From Azospirillum oryzae (GTDB taxonomy: Bacteria; Pseudomonadota; Alphaproteobacteria; Azospirillales; Azospirillaceae), in contig NZ_FXAK01000005.1 of assembly GCF_900177515.1 (NCBI RefSeq), positions 755,001-819,000 on the forward strand: 64,000 bases of DNA. The letters are read 5' to 3'. Positions 9,330-17,501 of the stretch are shown here, piece by piece (position 1 is the first letter of the stretch; each line of letters starts with the position of its first letter). The position numbers were made by a program, and so were the translations under genes. The notes beneath the pieces were generated by a model. It worked only from the letters and a program-made list of their open reading frames with translations. It ran no database searches and was not told the DNA's origin.

Positions 9330-9400
9330 AACGCTTTACTCGCTTACGGGCCGCCGCCCGGCCACACTCTCCTCAGAACAACCCAGACAGGAGCGGGGCC

Positions 9401-9838
9401 ATGGCCCACCTTTCCGCCCAAGACGCTGGAGCGCCGTCGATGTCGCCGCACCAGCGGTGGCCCGAAGCCGAAGCGTTCGCGATGCAACCGCCCGCATTCG
9501 GCGAGGTGGAGATCAACACCTACGTCTCCTACGTCAGGACCCTCGTCAACGCCGTGACCTCCATCCGGCTGGCGTCGGACGCCCGGCGGCGCTGGACGGA
9601 GCGCAATGGTGCCGCCTGCCCCGACGCGGAGAAGATGTCCCGGCTGATCGAGGCCGAGATGGACCGTGCCGACGACATGGCGCACCGGATCATCGAACTG
9701 GTGGCGTCCGTGCGCGCGGCGTCCACCCCGCCGTCGCTTCCCAAGCGCGCCAATGCCGCTCCGGTCTCCGCCTTCCGCTCGGCTCCTGGGCTGAGGACGG
9801 TGCAAAGCGACAAGCAGGTCCGGGTCCGGCATGGCTGA
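9401..9838 (+). CDS. Hypothetical protein, 145 residues
   Basis: I do not recognise this protein. It has a good ribosome-binding site (AGGAG nine bases before the ATG at 9401) and codon use like its neighbours. The central part (residues 35-105) is rich in Arg, Glu and Ala and should be helical: TYVSYVRTLVNAVTSIRLAS, then AEKMSRLIEAEMDRADDMAH. The ends are Pro/Ala-rich and probably disordered. There is no signal peptide or membrane segment. It is divergent from the ABC operon and followed by a short tandem repeat. It could be a small regulatory or scaffold protein, but nothing in the sequence shows this. Confidence 0.6.
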   Translation: MAHLSAQDAGAPSMSPHQRWPEAEAFAMQPPAFGEVEINTYVSYVRTLVNAVTSIRLASDARRRWTERNGAACPDAEKMSRLIEAEMDRADDMAHRIIELVASVRAASTPPSLPKRANAAPVSAFRSAPGLRTVQSDKQVRVRHG

Positions 9839-9852
9839 ACCTGGCATGGCAG

Positions 9853-9920
9853 AGTTCGGTTGGCCGCAGTCCGGTTGGCTGCAGTCCGGTTGGCTATTGT
9901 CCGGTCGGTCGGTGTTCGGC
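9853..9920. repeat. Short tandem repeat, 15-base unit
   Basis: Imperfect head-to-tail copies of GCAGTCCGGTTGGCT: two exact or near-exact units, flanked by diverged copies (GAGTTCGGTTGGCC before; ATTGTCCGGTCGGTC and GTGTTCGG after). It lies between the small gene and the OYE-like gene. It may be a slippage product; no function is evident. Confidence 0.7.
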
Positions 9921-9984
9921 GTGATTGAAGCTCCAGCGTCCGGCCGCACTGCGATGCGGTTTTGATCCGGTGGAAGGTACCGGA

Positions 9985-10884
9985 ATGGAAAAGCTGTTTC
10001 TCCCAATAAACATCGGTGCGCTCGATCTTGCCCATCGCGTCGTCATATCGGCGGCGACTGATCACCGGCGGATCGGCGAGCGCTGTTCGGCGGCCGATTA
10101 CGGCGCCTGCTTCCGGCAAGTCCCGCCCGGTGGGCTGGTCATAACGCACCCCGTGCCGGTTTCGGCCAATGCTGCGTCCGCCACCGTCCCGGAAGGGTTC
10201 GACACGCCCGGCGTGGCCGCGGCCTGGGCTGCGGCGATCAGCCTGGCCCACGACAGGAAAGCCAAGGTGGTGGTGCGGTTGTGCCACCCGGGATACGACC
10301 CAATCCGGGCCGCCGTCCTGCACGGCACCGGCATCGACGGGGTCATCGCGGATTTCCGTCGCGCCGCCGGGCAGGCCATGCGCATCGGGTTCGACGGCGT
10401 GGAACTCGACGCGGCCGACGGCTCGCTTCCCGACCAGTTTCTTCAGGACGGGACCAACCGGCGCACGGACCGGTATGGCGGCTCCATCCAGAACCGGTTG
10501 AACTTCCTCTGCGAACTTGTCGATGCGGTAACCGGCGTCTGGACGGCGGAGCGGGTCGGTGTCCGCCTGTCGCCGTTCGGCCAGTTCCGCGGCATGTCGG
10601 ATTCGGACCCCGTCGCGCTGTTCACCATGCTTCTGACGACTTTGGCGGGGCAGGAGATTCCCTTCGTTCATCTGGTGCGCACCGCCGGGGATGGAGCGCC
10701 GCTCGGCCATCTGCCCTTTGATGATCGCAGTGCCGCCGACCGCATTCGCTCGGCCTTTCCCTCCGCGATCATCGTATCCGGGGCCTTCACCCGACAGCGC
10801 GCGGTAGAGTTGGTGCGAAGCCGCTGGGCCGATGCCATCGGGGTCGAAGCAGGCATGCTGGAGGATGGTGCCGACGGTCGTTGA
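9985..10884 (+). CDS. Old Yellow Enzyme-like protein with a degenerate active site
   Basis: This 299-residue protein belongs to the NADH:flavin oxidoreductase/OYE family by its overall layout. LFLPINIGALDLAHRVVISA is at the N-terminus, and GFDGVELDAADGSLPDQFLQ followed by DGTNRRTDRYGGSIQNRLNF matches the family's active-site block. The active-site His-x-x-His-x-Tyr is replaced by Asp142, Asp145 and Ser147. The Gln of the flavin-contacting Gln-Leu-x-His motif is Arg98. It is also about 60 residues shorter than usual and lacks the normal C-terminal phosphate-binding GRPFIANP segment. The frame is open and the ATG at 9985 has GGTACCGGA upstream. It may be an inactive or repurposed flavoprotein, or a decaying gene. 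Confidence 0.75.
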   Translation: MEKLFLPINIGALDLAHRVVISAATDHRRIGERCSAADYGACFRQVPPGGLVITHPVPVSANAASATVPEGFDTPGVAAAWAAAISLAHDRKAKVVVRLCHPGYDPIRAAVLHGTGIDGVIADFRRAAGQAMRIGFDGVELDAADGSLPDQFLQDGTNRRTDRYGGSIQNRLNFLCELVDAVTGVWTAERVGVRLSPFGQFRGMSDSDPVALFTMLLTTLAGQEIPFVHLVRTAGDGAPLGHLPFDDRSAADRIRSAFPSAIIVSGAFTRQRAVELVRSRWADAIGVEAGMLEDGADGR

Positions 10885-10951
10885 CGGCCGGTGCGGAACC
10901 ATCCCATGGCGCTGCATCACGCCACGTCATGATGCGTTGACCTGCGGCCAA

Positions 10952-10983
10952 GCATACGTATCATGGTGAAGTCTTACGTATGC
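10952..10983. promoter_or_regulatory. Perfect 9-base inverted repeat, candidate operator
   Basis: GCATACGTA (10952-10960) and TACGTATGC (10975-10983) are separated by 14 bases. Each arm contains the self-complementary TACGTA. The site lies in the 275-base gap before the winged-helix regulator gene at 11160. A dyad of this size next to a regulator suggests an autoregulatory operator; this is inference. The remainder of the gap shows no gene. Confidence 0.45.
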
Positions 10984-11159
10984 GTAGCGCTGGGACATGA
11001 CGATTTCTTTTGACTTCGACGACCTGAAAAAGACCGAGCCGCGCCGGAGATCGTGTGACCGCTTTGCTGTTGGCGGGGCGGTGGACGCGACCTTTGGCTG
11101 AATCGCCCGTTTCCCAGCGCTCCGTGGCTTCGCAACTGCCGTCCGTGACAGGTCCCGCC

Positions 11160-11567
11160 ATGGAGCAGAACGAGGTCGCCTTCGGACCCTTCCGCTTTTC
11201 ACCGACGCTCGGGCTGCTGAAGGACGGTGTTGCCGTCAAGGTGGGAAGCCGGCCTCAGGCCATTCTTGCCCTGCTCCTGGAACGGGCCGGAGTTGTCGTC
11301 AGCAATCGCGACATCATGGCCCGCGTCTGGCCCGGTCTGTTCGTCGAAGAGGCGAACATCCGCGTTCACATCGGCTCCTTGCGGAAGCTGTTGGGTAAGA
11401 ACGAGGTCGGCACGGACTACATCGAGAATATCCCGGCACAGGGCTACCGGTTCGTCGGGACCATCCGGACGATCTTGTCACCGGAGGCGGTGGAGGGGCC
11501 TGTCGTGCCTCCGTCCGCACCGCCTGCGGACCTTTCGATCCTTTGCCTCGCAACATCGACCGGTTGA
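11160..11567 (+). CDS. Winged-helix N-terminal part of a frameshifted winged-helix/ATPase regulator
   Basis: 135 codons encode an OmpR/CadC-type winged-helix DNA-binding domain: VAFGPFRFSPTLGLLKDGVA, SRPQAILALLLERAGVVVSN, RDIMARVWPGLFVEEANIRV, HIGSLRKLLG, ending GYRFVG. In the family this domain is fused to the ATPase that follows. Here the frame ends at 11567, while the ATPase frame is already open from before 11531 (it reads PFDPLPRNIDRLIGREE). The two parts are therefore one base out of register near 11525-11545. I see no clear slippery sequence, so this is either a real frameshift mutation, a sequence error, or a split gene. The ATG at 11160 gives the family's usual N-terminus. Confidence 0.75.
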   Translation: MEQNEVAFGPFRFSPTLGLLKDGVAVKVGSRPQAILALLLERAGVVVSNRDIMARVWPGLFVEEANIRVHIGSLRKLLGKNEVGTDYIENIPAQGYRFVGTIRTILSPEAVEGPVVPPSAPPADLSILCLATSTG

Positions 11568-13948
11568 TCGGGCGGGAGGAGGCGATCGACGACATCGTGC
11601 GGAAGCTGGCGGAGAAGAGCTGCGTCACCATCACCGGCGTCGGTGGAATCGGGAAGACGAGCGTCGCCATCGAGGTGGCGCAGATTTCGGCGAGTGGCCA
11701 CCGGGACTCGATCCATTTCGTCGATCTGAGCACGCTGTCCGACCCGACGCTGGTGTGCGCCACCATCGCCCAGGCGATGAAGCTGCCCGGTGGCGGAAAA
11801 GGAGCCTTGGAGGGTTTCCTCGCGGCGGTCAAGGGGTTGGATACCCTGCTGATCCTCGACAATTGCGAGCATCTGATCGAGGAGGTCGCCGTCGTCGTCG
11901 AAGGTATCCTGACGACCGCCCGCGACATCGATATCCTGGTGACCAGCCGCGAGATCCTGCGCGCGCAGGGCGAGTGGGTTTACCGCCTGCCGCCCTTGTC
12001 CGTTCCGCCGGGGCAGGAGCACAGGTTGACCGCCGAGCAGGCGTTGACCTACCCGGCGGTGGAACTGTTCATCGAGCGGGTGTCGTCCGGCGACGGGATG
12101 TTCAGCCTGTCGGATGCCGACGCGCCGGCTGCCGCCGAACTCTGCCGCCACCTGGACGGCGTTCCGCTCGCGCTGGAACTGGCGGCGGCCCGCGTGCCGC
12201 TGCTTGGCATCCATGGTCTGGCGGCGAGCCTGGACCGGGCCTTCGACGTTCTGCGCGGCGGTCGCCGCACCGCGCTGCCCCGCCACCAGACCCTTCGGGC
12301 CACGCTGGAGTGGAGCCACCGCCTGTTGGAAGAGCGTGAACGCATTGTCCTGCGACGGCTGTCCGTGATCCGCGGGTCTTTCACCGGCGACCTTTCCATC
12401 GGCGTCGCGGCCTTCGGAGAGATTTCCGAGGAGGACGTCGTCGAAGGACTTTCGGAGCTGTCAAAGAAGTCGCTGCTGTCCGTCGAGCACCGGCGGCAGA
12501 GCGTGCAGTTCCGCCTGCTCGAAACCACGCGCCAATATGCGGCGGAACGGCTTCAGGAAAGCGGCGAGGTGGACGTGGTCTGCCGCAATCTGGCGCGGCA
12601 TCTCTGCCGGATGCTGGCCGGATCGCAGTCGACGAACACGGTGGCCTGGACCGTCGTATATGGAACCCGGGTGGACGATGTTCGCAGCGCGCTGGAATGG
12701 TCCCTGTCGCCAGCCGGGGATTTGGCGACCGCCGTCGAACTGACCGTCGCATCGGCGCCGATGTGGTTCCAACTGTCGCTGACCGATGAATTCCGCCGGC
12801 GTGCCGAGACTGTGCTCCAGGCCGTCCGGCAGCAACCACAGTCGGATTTGCAGGCGGAGATGGCGATCACGGCGCATCTGGGACCGGCGTTGTGGAACTC
12901 ACTCGGCCCCGCACCGGAGGTCAGCGCCGTTCTGCTGCGCAGCCTGGAGTTGTCGCAGCAACTCGGCGACATCGGATACCAGCGCCGTGCCCTGTGGGGG
13001 CTGTGGCTTTATTATCTGGCGCAGGAGCAGGACCATGAGGCGCTGGAGGCGGCGGAGCGCTTCGGGGAACTCCTGGGTACGCCCGCCGATCCCGGAGCCC
13101 TGTCCATGCACCAGCGCATGATGGCGCTCGGCCTTCTCACCGTGGGCGAGTTCGACCGTGCCCGCGGCTTCGCCGAGCGGTGCCTGGGTGCGCCGGCCCC
13201 GACCACCGGATCGAGCCTGCGAGGCTACCAGTTCGAACAGAGGATCGTCTCCCACACCCATATGGCGCGCATATCCTGGATTCAGGGCCACCCGGACCGG
13301 GCGCGGGAAGCCATGCACGAGGCGGTGGAGCAGGCACTGGCCTCCGGCCACATGCTCTCCCTCTGCTTCGCCTTGTCGCTCGGCGCCTGCCCGGTGGCTT
13401 TCTGGTGCGGGGACTACGACCTTACGGCGCGCTACGCCAACCTGCTGGTCGAAAAGACCAACGAAGGCACCTTGTTCGTCTGGCGGACCTACGGGCTGTG
13501 TTATCAGCTGGCGCTGGAAGCGCGGCAGGGAGGGGATGACCGGATCGCGGCGCTTCGCCGGTCTTCGCGGTTCGCCGAGCTGTACCGGAACAAGCGCATC
13601 CGGATGCTCGCGACCGTCGCCCCGCGTCTGATCCCGCCGGCCATCCTCGATGAAACGAGCAACGGCCCGACAAACTGGGCGACGGCCGAGCTGCTCCGCC
13701 TGAAATCGGAGAATGCCGATGGACCGGAGGCGGCAGAGGCGCTGCTGCGGCAGTCGATGGAGATCGCCCGCGCACAAGGGGCCCGGTCCTGGAGCCTGCG
13801 GACGGCGATGAGCCTGGCCAATCGGTCCATGGAGACGGGGCGCCGCGGGGATGCCGCGGCCGTCCTTTCGTCCATCTATGGCTCCTTCACCGAGGGGCAC
13901 GATACCCCTGATCTCCGGGAAGCCGCGGCCCTTCTGGACCGGCTTTAG
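11543..13948 (+). CDS. NB-ARC-type ATPase/TPR part of the frameshifted regulator
   Basis: About 801 codons from a TTG at 11543. Residues 1-30 include RLIGREEAIDDIVRKLAEKS. Walker A is VGGIGKTSVA, Walker B is LLILDNCEHL, and a GVPLALELAAAR motif follows, as in LuxR/AfsR-type STAND ATPases. The rest (about residue 260 on) is helical, with repeat-like pairs typical of TPR sensor regions. This protein normally carries the winged-helix domain encoded just upstream in another frame, so the TTG start is only the first available one. STAND regulators switch on ATP and ligand binding; the ligand is unknown. If the frameshift is real, the ATPase part would lack its DNA-binding domain. Confidence 0.8.
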   Translation: MPRNIDRLIGREEAIDDIVRKLAEKSCVTITGVGGIGKTSVAIEVAQISASGHRDSIHFVDLSTLSDPTLVCATIAQAMKLPGGGKGALEGFLAAVKGLDTLLILDNCEHLIEEVAVVVEGILTTARDIDILVTSREILRAQGEWVYRLPPLSVPPGQEHRLTAEQALTYPAVELFIERVSSGDGMFSLSDADAPAAAELCRHLDGVPLALELAAARVPLLGIHGLAASLDRAFDVLRGGRRTALPRHQTLRATLEWSHRLLEERERIVLRRLSVIRGSFTGDLSIGVAAFGEISEEDVVEGLSELSKKSLLSVEHRRQSVQFRLLETTRQYAAERLQESGEVDVVCRNLARHLCRMLAGSQSTNTVAWTVVYGTRVDDVRSALEWSLSPAGDLATAVELTVASAPMWFQLSLTDEFRRRAETVLQAVRQQPQSDLQAEMAITAHLGPALWNSLGPAPEVSAVLLRSLELSQQLGDIGYQRRALWGLWLYYLAQEQDHEALEAAERFGELLGTPADPGALSMHQRMMALGLLTVGEFDRARGFAERCLGAPAPTTGSSLRGYQFEQRIVSHTHMARISWIQGHPDRAREAMHEAVEQALASGHMLSLCFALSLGACPVAFWCGDYDLTARYANLLVEKTNEGTLFVWRTYGLCYQLALEARQGGDDRIAALRRSSRFAELYRNKRIRMLATVAPRLIPPAILDETSNGPTNWATAELLRLKSENADGPEAAEALLRQSMEIARAQGARSWSLRTAMSLANRSMETGRRGDAAAVLSSIYGSFTEGHDTPDLREAAALLDRL

Positions 13949-13998
13949 ACACCCCGGACCTGCCGCCACGGTTCCTCCACCCGTCCGTCCGGCCATCG

Positions 13999-14012
13999 AT
14001 ACCTGTGTATGG
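13999..14012 (+). promoter_or_regulatory. ATACCT box (site E) upstream of araC-type gene
   Basis: ATACCTGTGTATGG lies about 62 bases before the ATG at 14075. It matches the box found at 18026, 20662, 21847 and 37845 (ATACCTnnnnATrG). It extends to a 17-base match (ATACCTG-Y-GTAT-R-GGTT) with site 20662. Candidate binding site of a two-component regulator. Confidence 0.45.
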
Positions 14013-14074
14013 GTTCACGCACACCCGGGCCTCCGGCACTGTCGCCGTCATGGTGACCTGAGCAGGAGATCGAC

Positions 14075-14695
14075 ATGGATTTGGCTGCTTCCGAGACGCT
14101 GCGCCGTCTTCCGGCGTTGGCAGCCCCGCTGTCCGTCAGCCCGGCGCCGGATGACGGCGACAGGCTGACGGCCGCGGCCGATTGGCTGTTGCGGGTGGCG
14201 AACGACATGCTGGCGCCGGATCGGCAGTCGGTGGAGCACTGCCTGTCGCTGGCGCTTGCCCGGCTGCAGCGCGCCAGTGGCGGGCACAGCCATGCCAAGG
14301 ATGCGGCGGACGATGTCGGCGAGAAGACCGGATTGCCGAAGGCCGGGCTGGCCGCATGGCAGGTCCGGCGGGTTGCCGCCTATATCGACGCCCATCTCGC
14401 CAGTTCCATCCGCAATCGCGATCTGGCGGCGGCGGCGAAGCTCAGTTGCGGCTATTTCTGCCAAGCCTTCAAGGACAGCTTCGGGTGCCCGCCACATGCC
14501 TATATCGTGCGCCGGCGGGTCGAACGGGCGAAGGAACTGCTTGAAACCACGACCACGCCGTTGTCGCAGATCGCGCTGGACTGCGGCTTTTCGGACCAGT
14601 CGCATTTCTCGCGCATCTTCCGCCGCGTTGCCGGGGAAGCGCCCCGGCTTTGGCGGCATAAGCATCGGATCGACGGGGATTTTGACGACCAGTGA
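14075..14695 (+). CDS. AraC-family transcriptional regulator
   Basis: This 206-residue regulator has two C-terminal helix-turn-helix motifs (residues about 98-195): AAYIDAHLASSIRNRDLAAA with LSCGYFCQAFKDSFG, then ATTPLSQIALDCGFSD-type sequence and QSHFSRIFRRVAGEAPRLWR. The N-terminal 90 residues are short and not a recognisable cupin, so a ligand domain is not evident. The start has GGAGATCGAC upstream. It stands alone, preceded by an ATACCT box, and ends before the hairpin at 14800. It resembles the AraC protein at 23492 in size and layout. Confidence 0.9.
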   Translation: MDLAASETLRRLPALAAPLSVSPAPDDGDRLTAAADWLLRVANDMLAPDRQSVEHCLSLALARLQRASGGHSHAKDAADDVGEKTGLPKAGLAAWQVRRVAAYIDAHLASSIRNRDLAAAAKLSCGYFCQAFKDSFGCPPHAYIVRRRVERAKELLETTTTPLSQIALDCGFSDQSHFSRIFRRVAGEAPRLWRHKHRIDGDFDDQ

Positions 14696-14799
14696 CGGAA
14701 TATTTCGGCTCGGGAAGCCCGGAAGGAGGGCACCGGCGATGGGCTTCAGCCGCTGTTTCGCCGAGAAGCCGATCCCGGTCTGGTCGGATACGAAGCAAG

Positions 14800-14833
14800 A
14801 AAGGGCCGCCGAACGAAGATTCGGCGGCCCTTT
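14800..14833. terminator. Strong bidirectional hairpin terminator
   Basis: A 14-base perfect stem (AAAGGGCCGCCGAA / TTCGGCGGCCCTTT) with a 6-base loop. It sits between the end of the araC-type gene (14695) and the end of the minus-strand MFS remnant (14848). No long T tract follows, but the A/T ends of the stem give a short one in both directions. Confidence 0.7.
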
Positions 14834-14847
14834 CCGTTGCGTGTGCG

Positions 14848-15083
14848 TCATTCGGCCGGTGATTGTGCCATCCGCGGCGCCTTGGCCGGAGCGAAATCCA
14901 GCAGGCAGGCCAGCGCGACGCAGAGCGCCCCGACCCATCCCAGTTCCCGCACGCTGCCGACGCTCAGCACCAGCGATCCAAGCGCGGCTCCCACCGAAAA
15001 GCCGAAATAATGGAAGGAGGCGTTGACCGACAGAATGATCGGCGCGTGCTGCGGCCCTGTGATGCCGACCAGCCGGGCCTGTC
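14848..15083 (-). pseudogene. 3' remnant of an MFS transporter gene
   Basis: The minus strand encodes about 78 residues reading RQARLVGITGPQHAPIILSV, then NASFHYFGFSVGAALGSLVL and two more hydrophobic stretches, ending at 14848. This is the last pair of transmembrane helices of a drug/sugar-efflux type MFS protein (the usual form has AxNASxxYLGxAxGxxxGG). No start codon or N-terminal part exists: upstream of about 15083 the similarity ends abruptly in non-coding sequence. So the gene is truncated by a past rearrangement. The good terminator behind it shows it was once a complete transcription unit. Confidence 0.65.
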
Positions 15084-15133
15084 GACGGTCGGTCGGCCGA
15101 AATTGGCGGATGGACGAAGTTTAGGACGGCAGG

Positions 15134-15185
15134 CTCACGGCGTGAATGTCATGGAAACAGCTTTTCCAGACATTCACGCTGTGAA
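15134..15185. repeat. Long imperfect hairpin after the IorB-like gene
   Basis: The left arm TCACGGCGTGAATGTC plus TGGAAA pairs with TTTTCCAGACATTCACGCTG and TGA over about 22 bases, with one bulged A and one mismatch; the loop is about four bases. It lies 14 bases past the stop of the IorB-like gene and next to the breakpoint of the MFS remnant. It could be a terminator for the molybdenum-hydroxylase operon (no T tract) or the end of a small mobile repeat. Confidence 0.55.
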
Positions 15186-15198
15186 CGACGATTAGTCC

Positions 15199-17487
15199 TC
15201 AGACCCCGATCCTGTTCTTCGCCAGCGGCAGGCTGCGGATGCGCTGGCCGGTCAGGGCCGCGACGGCATTCACCACGGCGGGAGGTACGCCCGGCAGCCC
15301 CGGTTCACCGACGCCGCCCATCGGCGCGCCGCTCTCCACGATCTCCACATGGACGGCGGGCATGGAGCGCCGGGACAGGATCGGGTAATCGTCGAAATTG
15401 TGCGACTGACGGACGCCGTCCTTATAGACCAGTTCTTCGAACAGGGTGGCCGATAGGCCCAACGCCACGGCGGATTCCACCTGCGACTTCACGATGGCGG
15501 GGTTGACGATGCTGCCGGGATCGAAGGCGACCCAGACATTGTGGACCTGCGTCTCGCCATCCTGGACCGACACCTCGGCGATCGTCGCCGTTTCCGATCC
15601 GAAGGGGGAGGCCATGGAGACGCCGCGTGCACGGCGGGTGCCGTCCACCTCGTAGGGGCCGCGCTTCCAGCCGCCGGACATCGCCGCCACGGTCTCCAGC
15701 AGCTTGGCATGACGCGGCTTGTCCTTCAGCAGCTCCATCCGCAGGGCGAAGGGATCCAGGCCGCCGGCATCGGCGATCTCGTCCAGGAAGCCTTCATAGA
15801 AGAAATCGTTCATCGAATGGCCGACGGAGCGCCAGAAGGCGATGGTCACGGGGTGGGGGAACTTCACGTACTCCATCCGCCGGTTGAGGATGGCATAGGG
15901 CTTCTCCGTGATGCCCTCCACCGCGGAGCTGTCGACCGGGTCCTTGAACACCGCGCCGAACCAGCGTCCGAGCGGCCCTTCGCCGACCGTGCGTGCCTGG
16001 ATCGCGGTGGGACGCCCGTCCTTGCCGATGGCCGCGCGGAAACGGCTGAAGCTGAGCGGGCGGAGCGCGTCCATGCGGAACTCCTCCTCGCGCGACCACA
16101 ATACCTTCACCGGGCGGCCGGTGGCTTTCGCCAGCTGGATGGCCTGCAGGAAGGGGTTAGCGCTGCCATAGAGGAAATGCCGGCCGAAGAAGCCGCCGAG
16201 AATGGGCGAGTGCAGGATGACCTTGTCCGGCGCCAGCCCGGCGGTCTGGGCCGCCACCGACTGGAACAGCTCCGGCATCTGGTTGGGCGCCCACAATTCC
16301 AGCGTGCCGTCCTGATTGAAGCGCGCCATGGAGGATGGCGGCTCCAGCTGACCATGGGCCAGATAGGGGGCGTCGTAGTCCGCCTCGATCACCTTGGCGG
16401 CCTTGGCGAAGGCGGCGGCCACATCGCCCTCCGTCTCCGCCGAAAGCCCGGCTTCGGTGGAGGATTTCAGCGCGCCCAGCAGTCCGCTTGAGGCGTAGTC
16501 GGCGGCAACCGTGTCGAATCCCGTGGCGGCAGGGGCCGACCAGCTCACCGACAGCGCCTCCACCGCCTTGCGGGCGCGCCACCAGCTGTCGGCGGCGACC
16601 GCCACCGCACCCGGCAGCGTGTGGACGGAATGGACGCCGGGCATCGCCGCCACCGCGGCCTCGTTGGCGATGGTCTGCACGCTGGTGCCCTGGTTCGGCG
16701 CGTGCCGGACCGCGGCGTAGAGCATGCCCTCCAGCTTCTGGTCGATGGCGTAGACGGCCTTGCCGGTCGATTTCGCCCGCACGTCCAGCCGAGCCACCGG
16801 CTGGCGGATGTAGCGGAAACTGGCCGGGTCGCGCAGAGCCACATCGTCGCGCGGCGGCAGGGCAAGGGCGACGGGAGCCAACTCGCCGTAGGACAGCCGC
16901 TTGCCGCTGGCGGCATGGATGACGAAGCCGTCCTCCGTCGTCAGGCTCTGCGGCTTGACCTTCAGCTTTGCGGATGCCGCGCGGATCATCAGGTCGCGGG
17001 CGGTGGCGCCCAGCCGGCGCATCAGCGGGTAGCTGGACCGGGTGGAAAAGCTGCCGCCGGTCATCCGCAGCCCGTTGATGACGGCGTAATCCGGCCCCGG
17101 CGGGGCGCATTCCACGGTGAAGCGGCTGGGGTTGACGTCCAGTTCCTCGCCGACGATCTGGGCAAGCCCGGTGTTGATGCCCTGACCGCCCTCCACGAAG
17201 GGGCTGAGCAGGGTGACGGCATTGTCCTTGCCGATGACCAGGAAGGCCGGAATGCGGGTGCCAGGTTTGACGGTGGCGGCGGTCTGCGCCCGCACCGGCA
17301 TCGACGGAAGCAGGGCGCCCAGCACCAGCGCGCTGGCGCCGAAGCCGAGGAAGGCGCGGCGCGACAGGTTGGAAACGCCGTCCGGCTTCATCAGCGGAAC
17401 GGCGGATTGGGCCTCTATCTGCAGTTCGAGCGGGTCCCGGCGAGGCGGCGGGAGGTTGGGGGAGGCGACGGTGAGCAGGCGATTCAT
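15199..17487 (-). CDS. Molybdopterin-binding subunit of an IorAB-type xanthine-dehydrogenase-family hydroxylase
   Basis: This 762-residue catalytic subunit belongs to the isoquinoline 1-oxidoreductase beta-subunit group. It hydroxylates N-heterocycles or oxidises aldehydes in that family. A twin-arginine signal (LSRRAFLGFGASALVLGALL) lies near residues 41-60, so the enzyme should be exported to the periplasm. Visible blocks include EGGQGINTGLAQIVGEELDV, GGFFGRHF and the C-terminal active-site GEPGLPGVPPAVVNA, with the conserved Glu. The ATG at 17487 has a clear GAGAGGAGG site; the later Met (17391) would give a more normal Tat signal length. It follows the 2Fe-2S gene by 14 bases. Substrate unknown. 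Confidence 0.88.
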   Translation of the reverse strand: MNRLLTVASPNLPPPRRDPLELQIEAQSAVPLMKPDGVSNLSRRAFLGFGASALVLGALLPSMPVRAQTAATVKPGTRIPAFLVIGKDNAVTLLSPFVEGGQGINTGLAQIVGEELDVNPSRFTVECAPPGPDYAVINGLRMTGGSFSTRSSYPLMRRLGATARDLMIRAASAKLKVKPQSLTTEDGFVIHAASGKRLSYGELAPVALALPPRDDVALRDPASFRYIRQPVARLDVRAKSTGKAVYAIDQKLEGMLYAAVRHAPNQGTSVQTIANEAAVAAMPGVHSVHTLPGAVAVAADSWWRARKAVEALSVSWSAPAATGFDTVAADYASSGLLGALKSSTEAGLSAETEGDVAAAFAKAAKVIEADYDAPYLAHGQLEPPSSMARFNQDGTLELWAPNQMPELFQSVAAQTAGLAPDKVILHSPILGGFFGRHFLYGSANPFLQAIQLAKATGRPVKVLWSREEEFRMDALRPLSFSRFRAAIGKDGRPTAIQARTVGEGPLGRWFGAVFKDPVDSSAVEGITEKPYAILNRRMEYVKFPHPVTIAFWRSVGHSMNDFFYEGFLDEIADAGGLDPFALRMELLKDKPRHAKLLETVAAMSGGWKRGPYEVDGTRRARGVSMASPFGSETATIAEVSVQDGETQVHNVWVAFDPGSIVNPAIVKSQVESAVALGLSATLFEELVYKDGVRQSHNFDDYPILSRRSMPAVHVEIVESGAPMGGVGEPGLPGVPPAVVNAVAALTGQRIRSLPLAKNRIGV

Positions 17488-17501
17488 GGCGTGTCCTCCT
17501 C

